Source: Stentor coeruleus (Eukaryota; Ciliophora; Heterotrichea; Heterotrichida; Stentoridae). From it: DNA of 64,000 nucleotides. Shown piece after piece: positions 1 to 10,403 of this stretch. Numbering within the stretch: position 1 is the first letter of the stretch; every line of letters starts with the position of its first letter. A program made the translations under genes and the position numbers. The stretch covers positions 1-64,000 of the forward strand of contig MPUH01000022.1 in NCBI GenBank assembly GCA_001970955.1, written 5' to 3'. Below the pieces are notes generated by a model, which saw only the letters and a program-made list of their open reading frames with translations, was not told the origin of the DNA and ran no database searches.

Positions 1-19
1 TAACACCCTAACACCCTAA
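1..19. repeat. Telomere repeat, C-rich strand (left chromosome end)
   Basis: The window opens with two consecutive copies of TAACACCC followed by TAA, i.e. a permutation of CCCTAACA. With the C-rich strand at the 5' left end, this is the expected orientation for a left telomere. Heterotrich ciliates such as Stentor and Blepharisma are known for this 8-base unit. Only about 2.4 units are present, so the array is trimmed by assembly or window choice. Unique sequence starts at about base 20. Confidence 0.85.
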
Positions 20-185
20 TGAATTTTCAAACAAAAAAATCCTTTTATTTCACCACTCATATCCAAGTATTCCCACTTACAAAAATTTATTTTCTTCACC
101 TAATCTCCTACCCCCTCCTAATTCTTCTATACCAAATTTCTTATCTCTATCAACCGTATAATATAATATCTTAAAATTTAGAATA

Positions 186-1451
186 ATGGAAGCCTTTAGC
201 AATCAGACTACACAAATCCTAAGCAATTATACCTTCTGCACTCTAAAGAAAATAGTAAAAAATATAGATAATTCAGCAACCAAAAAGCAAGATATGATTC
301 GATCTATAATCTTTTACTTATCAAACCCAAAAAACGAGGCCAACTTTTCTTTTATGTTTCCTAAAGAACTTCTAAACGATCTGGCAAAAATCCTTCCCGA
401 CAGGAATTTAAAGTGCATTTGTGAAAAGACTAACAAGAACAATCTTATATTGTGTAGAGCATGCAATAAAAAACAGCATATTTCATGTATGGGAAGTTTG
501 TCTATGCTTAAGTTTTACGAATGCACAGCTTGCATGATTTCCAAAATGAATCCAGCCGATGAAGTCTTAGACTTTTTAGTATTCCCATATATGATTGGTC
601 AACAAACCATTAGAAAGTCCTTTAATTACACAGAAAATTTGAAAAATGAAGTCTTTTCTAGTAAGTCGGGCATTGAGATACAGTTTAGATGCATAAAATT
701 ACAAAGGCCTGGGTACTGTATGTCTTGGCCTAATAAAGCTGATCTTTATATCAACAATGTATCTGTAAGGAAGTTTAAACCATCATCATCATCATCATTG
801 AGTAAAAGAAAAGATACTGCTCTTGACTTAAGCACAATTTTTAAGATTGGAGTTAATGAGATTTGGATGATTAAAGACTTAGACAATGAAATTTATGCCT
901 TAGCTGTGGTTAAAGTACATAAGCTTACAAATGAAGAGATACTTAAAAAGATGTCTGCAATTTCGATGTTGAAAGATAAGAGCATTGAATTTATAAAAGC
1001 CAAGTTTTCTGATGATAATGAGATAAAATCTTGTTCAATAAGACTGAATTTGAAATGTCCTTATACATTAAAGACAATTACTATACCTGCACGTGGTAAA
1101 GATTGCTCTCATCTTAGTTGTTTTGATCTTATAACTTTTATTGATATACAAAAATATGAGAATTACTCATGGAAATGCCCGATTTGTAAAGGTTTAGCTT
1201 ATGAAGTTTATGTGGATAAGTATTTTGAAGAGATTTTGAATAATTGTAGAAAAATTACCATGCTTGAAGGGATACAATTGAAAGAAGATGGGAGTTATGA
1301 TGAGATTTATCTTGAAGAGGAGGATAATAGTTTGAAGAGAAAATTGTCTGACAATGAAAACTTGAATAAGGAACTTAAAAAAGAAAGCGAATATGTTTTA
1401 ATTAAAGACTCAAAACCTTCAAGGCTTAATGCTATTATTATAGACGACTAA
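186..1451 (+). CDS. PIAS/SIZ-type SUMO E3 ligase with SAP, PHD and SP-RING
   Basis: Probable nuclear E3 that promotes SUMO transfer from Ubc9 to substrates. Residues 11-45 resemble a SAP DNA-binding helix pair. A C4HC3 PHD finger follows (C77, C79, C90, C93, H98, C101, C113, C116). The middle region (about 125-250) sits where the PINIT domain belongs. The SP-RING/MIZ finger is clear at 283-334: CPYTLKTITIPARG, then C307, H309, C312 and the WKCPIC pair C331/C334. The tail is acidic and ends in AIIIDD, a good SUMO-interacting motif. A short serine run near residues 200-205 is coded by a TCA microsatellite. PHD plus SP-RING is the plant SIZ1 arrangement; animal PIAS proteins lack the PHD. The start is the first ATG after an AT-rich leader. 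It is the most telomere-proximal gene. Confidence 0.9.
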   Translation: MEAFSNQTTQILSNYTFCTLKKIVKNIDNSATKKQDMIRSIIFYLSNPKNEANFSFMFPKELLNDLAKILPDRNLKCICEKTNKNNLILCRACNKKQHISCMGSLSMLKFYECTACMISKMNPADEVLDFLVFPYMIGQQTIRKSFNYTENLKNEVFSSKSGIEIQFRCIKLQRPGYCMSWPNKADLYINNVSVRKFKPSSSSSLSKRKDTALDLSTIFKIGVNEIWMIKDLDNEIYALAVVKVHKLTNEEILKKMSAISMLKDKSIEFIKAKFSDDNEIKSCSIRLNLKCPYTLKTITIPARGKDCSHLSCFDLITFIDIQKYENYSWKCPICKGLAYEVYVDKYFEEILNNCRKITMLEGIQLKEDGSYDEIYLEEEDNSLKRKLSDNENLNKELKKESEYVLIKDSKPSRLNAIIIDD

Positions 1452-1930
1452 AAGCAGAATATAAATTTAAAGCTTTTTAGTAAAAGTATTAGACTCTTTT
1501 TTAAATAGTTTATTTAGAATAGTTATAGGGCTTAGGTATTTATTTGAGAAAAATTTTACAGTTGTTTAAATAAATTGTTATTAGATTTTGGATTATGTTT
1601 TATAATATAATAATTTATTAATTAGAAAGGTATAATAGATTTATAATATTTTGTTAAGACTTTATTTTTTTTAAAGATTATTTAGCTAGTAAAATACTTT
1701 TACTCAACTCATTTAGCATGAAATAAAAAATTTAGATATTGGAAAATTATATTTTTTTACATAACTCCAGATTGGAAAAGTTAGTAATGAACTGCTTACT
1801 TTAAAAATTTCTAAAGGTATACTTTATTTAACCATAATCCTCATTAAAAAATCCACAATTTTACAATGCATCAAGTAATAATTTCTTAAAACTATTATTC
1901 CAAGAGAAAAAATAACAGGTTATAATAAAT
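1452..1930. other. Intergenic, no gene seen
   Basis: 479 bases of AT-rich DNA between two + strand genes. The left part is C-poor and the right part C-richer, the usual change here between a 3' flank and a 5' flank. I see no ORF, RNA or repeat. Confidence 0.6.
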
Positions 1931-2365
1931 ATGTTTGCCCTTTTTACCACAAAGTTCGTATTTAGGTTTATTCATATTATATGTGCCTGTGTTTCTATAG
2001 GAAATGCTATCACTGAGTTGTTCTGGGAACATGAAAAATCTACTGGCTATATAGTTTTGCATATAACATGTGGAGTTTTGTTACTGATTAGTGGAATTGT
2101 CAATATTATATTAACAAAACCTTCAAGTATTTTTAATCATGATGATAAAAATACTTGGTCTGCACTTGTATACTCGAAACTTGCTTTATGGTTCTTTTTC
2201 TTGAAGTTTCTAGATTCAATATTTAGTTCTTTAGGATATACTTTTCCTAGGACTGAGTTTAACTTTTTCTTAGTTATTACTATTGGGATTATTAGTGTAA
2301 TTGCTAAGAACTTTAGAGATAATTTCTCAAGAAAACCTGATGAAATGCTTAAAGGTATGGAGTAA
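1931..2365 (+). CDS. Small four-helix membrane protein, function unknown
   Basis: A 144-residue protein that I cannot assign to a family. Four hydrophobic segments are visible, at about residues 8-30, 39-62, 77-100 and 108-127, joined by short loops with the charged stretches EHEKS and NHDDKN. The tail after the last helix is basic then acidic (KNFRDNFSRKPDEMLKGME). There is no cleavable signal peptide, so it is probably an integral membrane protein with both ends on the same side. It stands alone between long intergenic stretches. The ATG follows an AT-rich leader and the stop is TAA. It could equally be a mitochondrial or plasma-membrane protein. Confidence 0.7.
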   Translation: MFALFTTKFVFRFIHIICACVSIGNAITELFWEHEKSTGYIVLHITCGVLLLISGIVNIILTKPSSIFNHDDKNTWSALVYSKLALWFFFLKFLDSIFSSLGYTFPRTEFNFFLVITIGIISVIAKNFRDNFSRKPDEMLKGME

Positions 2366-2873
2366 GTTTAGTAATTAGTTATTTATGGGATTTATGTAGG
2401 TAAGGAAGATGGCTATTTTTGTGATATTATTATTATTAGAAGGATTAAAGGTAGGCTTTTAGATAATATTGATTATAGATTTTATTATAGAAAAGTTTTT
2501 GTTTTTGATAATCAATTTTTCTTGATTTTGATGTTAAGTTTATAGAAATTATTGTAAAAAGTTTTTAATTATGTTGAAATAATGGGAATAAAGTGACTGT
2601 GGAGTAGATGAAATTTTTAGATGGTTATATGGAAATTATTTTATTTGTGCAAAATATCATAATCTAGTTATAAAAAATCAAATACCCTTAGAAATTAAGT
2701 TACATTAATTTGAAATTTTTTTACATATCATATAAACTCTATTGCTTTGCAAATATATTTTTAAATCTTTTAATGATTAATATGAACATTAAGGATTATG
2801 TTTATGCATAAATCAAAGTTGCTGTAATTTTATATGTTTGAAAATAATGAAGGGTAATAATTTATAGACATAA
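2366..2873. other. Intergenic, no gene seen
   Basis: About 508 bases of AT-rich sequence between two + strand genes. The first half is G-richer and C-poor on the + strand. No supported ORF, RNA or repeat. Confidence 0.6.
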
Positions 2874-4583
2874 ATGTCTAGTTCTGATCTTGAAGAAATT
2901 TTGAACACAAGGCTTTTTGACGCAATTAAAAACAAGCCTAATGCTGTAAATTCAGAATTAGCCCTAAGAGGCATTCAGATGACTCTAAATGAAATTAAAC
3001 AATACAATCTAAATTCAGCAGATCATGATGGGAAAAAATTTATTAGCGCACTCGTGCTAGTAAAACTTGAAGAAGAAGCTCCGACTGGTTCTTCAAACAT
3101 AAACTTATTTAACTACGGAATCGAACTAATTAGATTAGAGCCAGAATTAAAAGATTTAGTTACTGAAGTTTGCGATTCAATCCTTGTATCAGAATTATCA
3201 GAAACAATAAATGAAGTAGAAGCATTGAAATGGTGTATAGAAGGGGCAAAATTCAAAAAAGCTTCAGGTAAATATCTGAGTGGGCACGATTTGGGATTTG
3301 TAAATATTACCGAAATTCTCTGGACTAAATCTGAAAGTCTTTCTATTAATTGTAATGCCTCAGAACTTTTAACAACATTGGATTTTCTATTATCTGCTCA
3401 AAGAGATGCTAATTTTGATGACTTGGAAACTTTAATATTAACAATTGGTGGTATTGCTATAAACTATATTGAAGATAAAAACAATTTAGATGGACTTGGA
3501 AATGAAAATACTCAAAAAGACATACAAGAAGCTCATAGAATACTTGATTATTTACAACAATTTAAAATAGATGATGCTGATTTTAGACAAGAAATCGCAG
3601 AAAGTAGACAAAAATGCATTCAAATAGAACCACAGATAATAAATATTCCTAATCCTATGCAATTTATTGATATTCCTAGAGATATGAATGTTGACCTATC
3701 AAACATCGCAATTAAATATATTCCAAATCTGAGATTCGAAATAACAGATCAAAATATTATTTATGCATATAGATGGCCAAACTTTCAAGTAAGTTTACAT
3801 AAAGCCATTTATAAAAACAAAGTTGTGACGATCAAAAAATATTCAGAAGTAGCTAATGATAGTGATATTGAAAGGATTAATAAAGAGATTAAAATATACC
3901 AAGTTTTATCTGAGAATAGAAATTTTTCGAATTGCTTTCTTGAATATTTTGGAACATACTTAGAACAAAATGGATCAATTAATATGGTCATGGAATATCA
4001 AAAAGAAACCTTAGCATTAAAAATAAATAATATGGCAGCAGCTCAAGAAGGCATTGCCCGTAGTGAAACAATGATTGGAACTATTTTTTTAACTTTAATA
4101 ACGTCTTTTGCACTGATGAAAAATCTTGGGATAATCCATGGGGATATAAAACCGGAAAACTTTTTGGTTGATGAAAATTTCAATTTAAAAATCATAGACT
4201 TTAATATTTCGATGGTAAAAAACACAGATTTCATCAATTCTGCCCAACAAATTCCAAAAAGTGTTGGCAACGTCGGCTTTAGGGCACCTGAATTGGAAGA
4301 TGCATTCAACGAAGGCTTAAAACAAACAAATGTAAATCCAGAAAAATCTGATGTTTTTTCACTTGGGCTTGTATTGTTAAACTTTTTGACATTAGAAGCA
4401 GTTATCGGCTTAAATAGTACAAACAAAAATCCTATCCTTATGAAAAAAATCAGTGAATTACCTATAAGATGGACCCAGGATCTATTAAAAAATATGCTTC
4501 AAGCTAATCCAAATAATAGAACTACTTTTACTCAGTCATTAAATTTTATTCCACCATCAGCTACACCATCTATTCCTCGATAA
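2874..4583 (+). CDS. Protein kinase-like protein with a DFN metal-binding motif
   Basis: A 569-residue protein. Residues 1-290 are mostly helical and unrecognised. A kinase fold occupies about 300-560. The VAIK lysine is K321 (VVTIKK) and the catalytic loop is HGDIKPEN at 422-429, with D424, K426 and N429 present. The magnesium motif reads IIDFN at 440-444, so the usual DFG glycine is Asn. An APE-type motif follows (FRAPELED), then a SDVFSLGLVLLNFL helix F. The glycine-rich loop is poorly conserved (FQVSLHKAIY). Catalysis may survive, because the three key side chains remain, but the loss of DFG glycine and a degenerate P-loop make altered or weak activity possible. The H-G-D form of the HRD motif occurs in several divergent ciliate kinases. 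I cannot place the family. Confidence 0.8.
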   Translation: MSSSDLEEILNTRLFDAIKNKPNAVNSELALRGIQMTLNEIKQYNLNSADHDGKKFISALVLVKLEEEAPTGSSNINLFNYGIELIRLEPELKDLVTEVCDSILVSELSETINEVEALKWCIEGAKFKKASGKYLSGHDLGFVNITEILWTKSESLSINCNASELLTTLDFLLSAQRDANFDDLETLILTIGGIAINYIEDKNNLDGLGNENTQKDIQEAHRILDYLQQFKIDDADFRQEIAESRQKCIQIEPQIINIPNPMQFIDIPRDMNVDLSNIAIKYIPNLRFEITDQNIIYAYRWPNFQVSLHKAIYKNKVVTIKKYSEVANDSDIERINKEIKIYQVLSENRNFSNCFLEYFGTYLEQNGSINMVMEYQKETLALKINNMAAAQEGIARSETMIGTIFLTLITSFALMKNLGIIHGDIKPENFLVDENFNLKIIDFNISMVKNTDFINSAQQIPKSVGNVGFRAPELEDAFNEGLKQTNVNPEKSDVFSLGLVLLNFLTLEAVIGLNSTNKNPILMKKISELPIRWTQDLLKNMLQANPNNRTTFTQSLNFIPPSATPSIPR

Positions 4584-4688
4584 AGTTAATTAGTTTTACA
4601 ACTTCAATAAAAATCATCTATATTTTTTTACTATTTCATATCTATATTAAACTTTCTTACAATTCTTTTTATCACATAAAATATAAAA

Positions 4689-5669
4689 ATGATAAAAATC
4701 CCAGAAACACAAACTCAAAAAACTCTTCGGCAAACTTTATCCCCAAAACAACAACTAATTAATTCAAGTTCAGACCCTACAATTCGATGTTTAAAAAATT
4801 CTCCAACTCCTTTAAAAGATCTTAGCCCGATAAATGAATATCCAACTTTTGCCCCTAAAACTATTTCATGTAAAAATCTTGCAATCCCTCTGAATAAATT
4901 AAAAGTTGTCCAAAATAATTCCCCGGTGTATTCTGAAAGGATTCCAGAGACTTCTAAGCTTTCTAAAGACTCGTTTCAAGAAATATATCAAATAAAACCT
5001 AGCTCAGGATTGAAAAAACATGCGCCTAGAAAACATTTTTCAGGGGATGTTGGGACAAATTCTTTAGCTGGGCTTATAGAAGGTTTGATAACTATAGAAA
5101 ATAATGAAGGGTTTGGAATTTCAAAGGAAAAAGTTAAAAAGTATCTAAAATTCTTTGATGTTATAAGCGAGTATTTCTCAGGTTCTGCACTTGTTCTTGG
5201 GAAAATGAAAGATTTTTTCACAAAGCTCTTTTATGAAAACATTAAACTTAATAAAGAAATTTTTGAAATCAAATCCCAACAGAGGAATATAGATATAGAA
5301 AGTATAGATCTTGACAATAATTTATCAACATTTGAAAAACTTGAATCAAGTTTTTCTAATAAACTCATAGAAGAAAACAAAATCTTATCCCAAAAAGTTA
5401 TCGACCTACAAAAAGATCTCAATACTCTTAAATCCAAAGAAAAACAATACCAAAAGTTTATCCTCTTTCTCAAATCCCATGAAAGCAACTTTGAAGACCT
5501 CTTCAAAAAGTACTTCTCCAAAGACCCATCTAAAAAAACCCCAAAATTCTCCCATAAAAGCCCAGATTCTAAAACCCATAGCATAAGTATCCCAGATGAA
5601 TTCATTAAAAACCTCGACTATTCCATTCCTCACAATAGCCCAAAACCTTTAAAAATTTCTAAATACTAA
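4689..5669 (+). CDS. Coiled-coil protein, function unknown
   Basis: 326 residues, unrecognised. Residues 1-125 are low-complexity and rich in Ser, Thr, Pro and Lys, with several SP/TP dipeptides that look like phosphorylation sites. Residues about 130-180 are a folded, partly hydrophobic segment (SLAGLIEGLITIEN, then ISEYFSGSALVLGKMKDFF). Residues about 185-265 form a clear coiled coil with regular Leu/Ile spacing. The tail is again Ser/Pro/Lys-rich. The layout suggests a cytoskeletal or basal-body scaffold, but that is only inference. It converges on LIS1 with about 30 bases between the two stop codons. Antisense open frames under this gene are shadows. Confidence 0.75.
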   Translation: MIKIPETQTQKTLRQTLSPKQQLINSSSDPTIRCLKNSPTPLKDLSPINEYPTFAPKTISCKNLAIPLNKLKVVQNNSPVYSERIPETSKLSKDSFQEIYQIKPSSGLKKHAPRKHFSGDVGTNSLAGLIEGLITIENNEGFGISKEKVKKYLKFFDVISEYFSGSALVLGKMKDFFTKLFYENIKLNKEIFEIKSQQRNIDIESIDLDNNLSTFEKLESSFSNKLIEENKILSQKVIDLQKDLNTLKSKEKQYQKFILFLKSHESNFEDLFKKYFSKDPSKKTPKFSHKSPDSKTHSISIPDEFIKNLDYSIPHNSPKPLKISKY

Positions 5670-5699
5670 TTAATTACGAATATAGGCAAAATATATTAA

Positions 5700-6941
5700 T
5701 TACCTGCATTCCCATATCTTTATAGATTTATCAACACTTCCAGAAGCAAGAAGAGGATATCTAGGGTTCATAGCAATAGTCAGTATAAAATGCCCATGGG
5801 CGTCTAAGAGTTTTTTGGCTGATGAACCTGAAGATAGGTCCCAAACTCTTATACTCTTATCATCACTGCAGCTAATCAAATACTTACCTGAGGGATGGAA
5901 AAGAATAGACTTCACCCAATTATCATGACCTCTAAGAATCAAAAGACAGCTTCCATTCCAAACATCCCATATACGAATTGTTTTATCTCTTCCAGATGAA
6001 GCTATGAACTCAGGGCATTTACCTCTTTTTTCCTCTTCTCCGTTTTTGTTTTTAGATGTTAGTAATAAAGCTATAGCTTCTTTATTGGCGAAAGCTACGG
6101 TCTCAACAACATTTTCATGACCGGAAAGGATGACTATTGGTTGAGTTGCTTCAAGACCCCAGACCATAACTGTTTCATCATTAGAACAACTAGCAAAAAG
6201 TGAACCATCTACATTTACGGTAAGTGAACGCACCCATTCAGTATGCCCAAGATATGTTTTTATGCAGAAACCAGTAGATACTTCCCATAATTTAATAGAC
6301 TGATCTCTAGAACTAGATAAAATGAAGTCTCCTGCTGGAAGAAAACGTACACAACTGACATTATGGTCGTGGCCATGAAGGGTTTTCGTACATTCAAAAG
6401 TTTCAAAGGACCAAAGTTTTATAGAAAGGTCTGCGGCACAAGATACAAGAAGTTGCCCGTTGTTTGGTTCAAATGCCACGCAGTTAACTGTGGCTGTGTG
6501 GCCTTTGAGGATTTTTTCTAAGTTGCCAGTCTCATAATCCCATATTCTAATCGACCCGTCTTCTGAACAAGATGCGAAGACTGAGTAGACTGGATGAAAC
6601 GATAAAGCTGTTACAGGTTCCCTGTGACCTAATAAATTGTAGCGCTCTGGGGCTCGTGGAAGGTTTTCAGAGACTTTGTTTGAATCTGAGAGCTTTTTCC
6701 CAGGCCCATAGAAAGCCATTTCTTCTTTTAAAGTGTCAAGTTCTGATTGCAGACTCATCACTTTTTGTTGTAGCCTTACAACTGATGACCACTTTTTTTC
6801 TAGGATGTCGGCCGGACCTAAATCTCCGCTTATGTTAGCTTCACGCTCAAATATTTCAGCGGACTGAGGGTAACTTGCTGACTTTAGGTAACTGAGCATG
6901 GCCTTGTGCAATTTCTCTTTCTCCTTTTCGGTCAAAATCAT
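5700..6941 (-). CDS. PAFAH1B1: LIS1, dynein regulator (LisH plus seven WD40 repeats)
   Basis: Orthologue of LIS1/NudF, which binds the cytoplasmic dynein motor domain, relieves its autoinhibition and works with NDEL1 in nuclear positioning, transport and spindle function. The protein is 413 residues, against about 410 in mammals. A LisH dimerisation motif lies at about 7-39 (KAMLSYLKSASYPQSAEIF), a short coiled coil at about 55-82, and seven WD40 blades from about 100 to the end, with repeated GH...D..IKLW/IRIWD signatures such as SCSDDKSIRVWD. The LGHREPVTALSFHP opening of the propeller is typical. A linker rich in Lys and Glu interrupts the blade near residues 290-310, at the place where animal LIS1 also has a loop. 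No intron is needed. Start at the first ATG; stop TAA. Confidence 0.96.
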   Translation of the reverse strand: MILTEKEKEKLHKAMLSYLKSASYPQSAEIFEREANISGDLGPADILEKKWSSVVRLQQKVMSLQSELDTLKEEMAFYGPGKKLSDSNKVSENLPRAPERYNLLGHREPVTALSFHPVYSVFASCSEDGSIRIWDYETGNLEKILKGHTATVNCVAFEPNNGQLLVSCAADLSIKLWSFETFECTKTLHGHDHNVSCVRFLPAGDFILSSSRDQSIKLWEVSTGFCIKTYLGHTEWVRSLTVNVDGSLFASCSNDETVMVWGLEATQPIVILSGHENVVETVAFANKEAIALLLTSKNKNGEEEKRGKCPEFIASSGRDKTIRIWDVWNGSCLLILRGHDNWVKSILFHPSGKYLISCSDDKSIRVWDLSSGSSAKKLLDAHGHFILTIAMNPRYPLLASGSVDKSIKIWECR

Positions 6942-7706
6942 CCTTTTTATTATTACAGATTCCAGAATGCTTTAAAGTATTATTTAAGATGGGATGGTTT
7001 AGGTTTGAAATGATTAGATGATGAGGTTAAAGAAAATGCGAGATTAGAAATTGGGTTAATGAGGATGGTTTCAAAGTGAAGATTTTAGAATAATTTTGAA
7101 AGTCTTGTGGGAGAAAGAAAGATTATGGAAAGTATTTATGGGGTTTTATTGTAAGATTATGGGTTTTAGGTGGTATTTTTGGGTATAATTATGTGTGAGG
7201 TTTGGAAGGTAGGATTTGTTGAATAGATTTTGTGGATGCTAGAATTGGATGTTAGATTTGGTATTAATTTTATAAAAAATAGGTATGGGTGTTAAGAATA
7301 TAGAATTAATATAATGGCTGAGATATATTTTTTCTTTATATTTATTGCTTATTTTTAAAACATCTTATAATATAAAGCATTTTAGTTTACCTTTAATCCT
7401 ATATTTTCCTATGAATTTCTATCTTATATACTATTATTTTCAATATTAAACTATTAATATTCCTTAACACCGAAAATAATAAAATCTTCATTATTAAAAT
7501 TCCTATACTAAAATATCATCACATAACTCTATAAACAATAAAATTCTATAAACATAAAATTCCTTAATACCCTAAATTCTAATATTTCCTTAATCTATTC
7601 CTTTAAATATTCCTAATACTATAAATCTTAAACTTATTTTCTCATATCTTCAACCTCTTCATAATTTTACTTTTATAATAATTATTTACCTATAAATCTA
7701 TTATTC
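6942..7706. other. Intergenic with a sharp strand-composition switch
   Basis: 765 bases between LIS1 and Rab6, both on the - strand. Bases about 6960-7320 are almost free of C on the + strand (G, T and A), and bases about 7380-7690 are almost free of G. Read on the coding strand, the 3' flank of Rab6 is G-biased and the 5' flank of LIS1 is C-biased. No ORF, RNA gene or repeat is visible. Confidence 0.6.
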
Positions 7707-8339
<633 letters not shown>

Positions 8340-8398
8340 TTATTATTTATTGTTTTAAAAGTATCTTTTAATATTTTATAGGTTTTTAGCTATGTTTC

Positions 8399-9814
8399 TT
8401 AGAATTCAATGCTTTTTTTCCGAGGTTCATTAAAAAATATTGCACATATACCAACAAAACCAAAGAAAATAGATATAAGGAAGACCCCAAGAATCATACC
8501 ACCTTCAGCTTGGAAAATAAACCCTACTGTTATTGGAGATATAACCCCACCAAATTTACAACAAGCGTTCGCCCATCCCATACCCAAAGATCTAATACTT
8601 ACTGGATAACTTTCTGGGACTATAGCTAATAAACTTGAATATCCAAGAAAGACAAAAAAGTTAATAAAAGATGTGCTGACCAAGACCATCCAATAAGAAT
8701 TTGATGCAAGGAAAAAAAATACACAAACTCCTGATAATATATACCCTATTGATATTGTCCATTTTAAACCAAGCCTAGTTGTCACTAAGTATGCTGAAAA
8801 TAATGAACCTGGGATTCCTAAACAAACTTGAACTAAAATTGTACTATATATGTCAAGATCGTTTTTGATTTCAGAACCTATTTTGTTTAGGAGGATTGGC
8901 ATAAATGATGAAAGTGCTGAGTAAGATATATCACTCATAAACATAGCCTAGATATATGATACTAATCCAAAAAGTATTGATTTTTTTATATGTCTCTTAG
9001 CGAATAAATCTTGGAATTTAGGTCTAGGTTTGGATTCCATTAATTTTTCATCTTCGTGTTTGTTGATGGTTTCATATTCTGCAAGGGTTAATAAACTGAT
9101 TTCTATGTTTTTTTTGTTAAATGCGGCAATTTTTCTGAATAATGATTACTCGAGGATTTGGATTGCATTTTCGTCACAGTTTTTTCGGACGAGGTATTTG
9201 GGTGATTCTAGTACTGTGAAAGAACTCACCCAAAATAATAATTGAAGGACAACAGCTATACCTACTGCCCATCTCCACAAAGATATCCCATGCGTACCAG
9301 CAATAATAACAAATATAATAAAAGTATAAGCAATAATTCCCCCTGTAACCATACAAATTGATAACAAAACTAAGGTCCAATTTTTCGAACTTGGTAAAGA
9401 CTCAGAATATAAAGTTCCACCTAAAACAAGACTTCCTCCATTACAAAATCCAACACCAACAATAGAAATTGAAAGCATAGGTAAATTTATTGATAACATA
9501 TAAGCAAGTCCAAATATCCAAGTTAACATACCAACAATTTGTAAACTTTTTAAACGTCCTTTAAGATTACCAATATAACCCCAAAAATATGCTCCAGAAA
9601 ACAAACCAAGTGTTTGGCTTGTACCAAGAAATCCTTCTTCAATACTTGATAAATTCCAGTCGTTTCCAGCTTCTTTGATTGTTATTGATACGGTACTACC
9701 CCATAGCATTACAGAACTCCAAGCTAAACCGCAGACAAGGAAATTTATATTGTTGTATTTCCCCCAACCAATTTTTTCTATTAAATCGTTAACTTGTTCG
9801 ACTTTTGTTCCCAT
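8399..9814 (-). CDS. MFS transporter, SV2/SLC22-like, three exons
   Basis: Major facilitator of the sugar/organic-ion type related to SV2. Two 15-base introns join three exons: GTAATCATTATTCAG at 9135-9149 (after codon position 2) and GTATCATATATCTAG at 8948-8962 (phase 0). Splicing links LESPKYLVRK, a 65-residue cytosolic loop, and KKSILFGL directly to AMFMSDISYSAL, giving about 466 residues and roughly twelve hydrophobic helices. The first half carries an MFS loop 2-3 motif-like stretch (GYIGNLKGRLKSLQ), and the long loop after ESPKYLV is where MFS proteins have their central cytoplasmic loop. The ESPKYL motif at the end of helix 6 is typical of SLC22/SV2 proteins. The substrate is not predictable. 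Reading only the longer open frames would wrongly split it into two genes. Confidence 0.88.
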
Positions 9815-10403
9815 TTATATAACTTTAGATTAAGTATTTTTAAAGTTATATATAATTTGGAATATAGAGATAAAATATATGTTTATAACTAGTTTTAATT
9901 GTAATAATTGCAATTAGTTTACTCGAGGATTATATTGAAATTGTTTTCTAAATTTTGAAGAAGGTGTGATGAAAGTTTTATTTTTTTAGCAGATCTGGAT
10001 AATTCATTGTTAGTAGTTAGTATAAAAAATTTGATTGATAAGGTTTTAATATTTTTTTATGGAGTTTATTTTTTATCATTTTTTTATTTATAAAATACAT
10101 GAATCACTATTTTGATAGAGTATTTCGACCTTTGTAAAGTAAAAAGTCTCCAAAAAGTTACTTTATTTTTGAATTTCCCTAAAAAGCTTGAAAGCATAAG
10201 AATGATAGTTTTCATCATATAAAAAGATACAAAAACTTGTTTGATTTAACTTCTTTTTTATTATAATATCCTCCTAATTTCAACACAAAAATTAAATTTA
10301 TCATTAACACCCTATAAATCACAACCCAGCCATGTCTAAGTTCTCATAAAATTCCTAAATCCATACAATTCTATCATTATCCAACTTACACAAATTATTT
10401 AAC
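9815..10403. other. Intergenic, contains one telomere-like 10-mer
   Basis: 589 bases between the TROVE gene and the MFS gene, both on the - strand. It is mostly AT-rich, with T-runs around 10000-10090 and 10250. At 10305-10314 the sequence TAACACCCTA matches the chromosome-end repeat over ten bases. No ORF or recognisable RNA is supported. Confidence 0.5.

Noticed and set aside
782-797. TCA-type microsatellite
   Set aside because: A short serine run inside the SUMO ligase; ordinary coding low complexity.
4043-4426. 127-codon antisense frame under the DFN kinase
   Set aside because: The sense strand carries clear kinase motifs over the same bases; nothing supports the antisense product.
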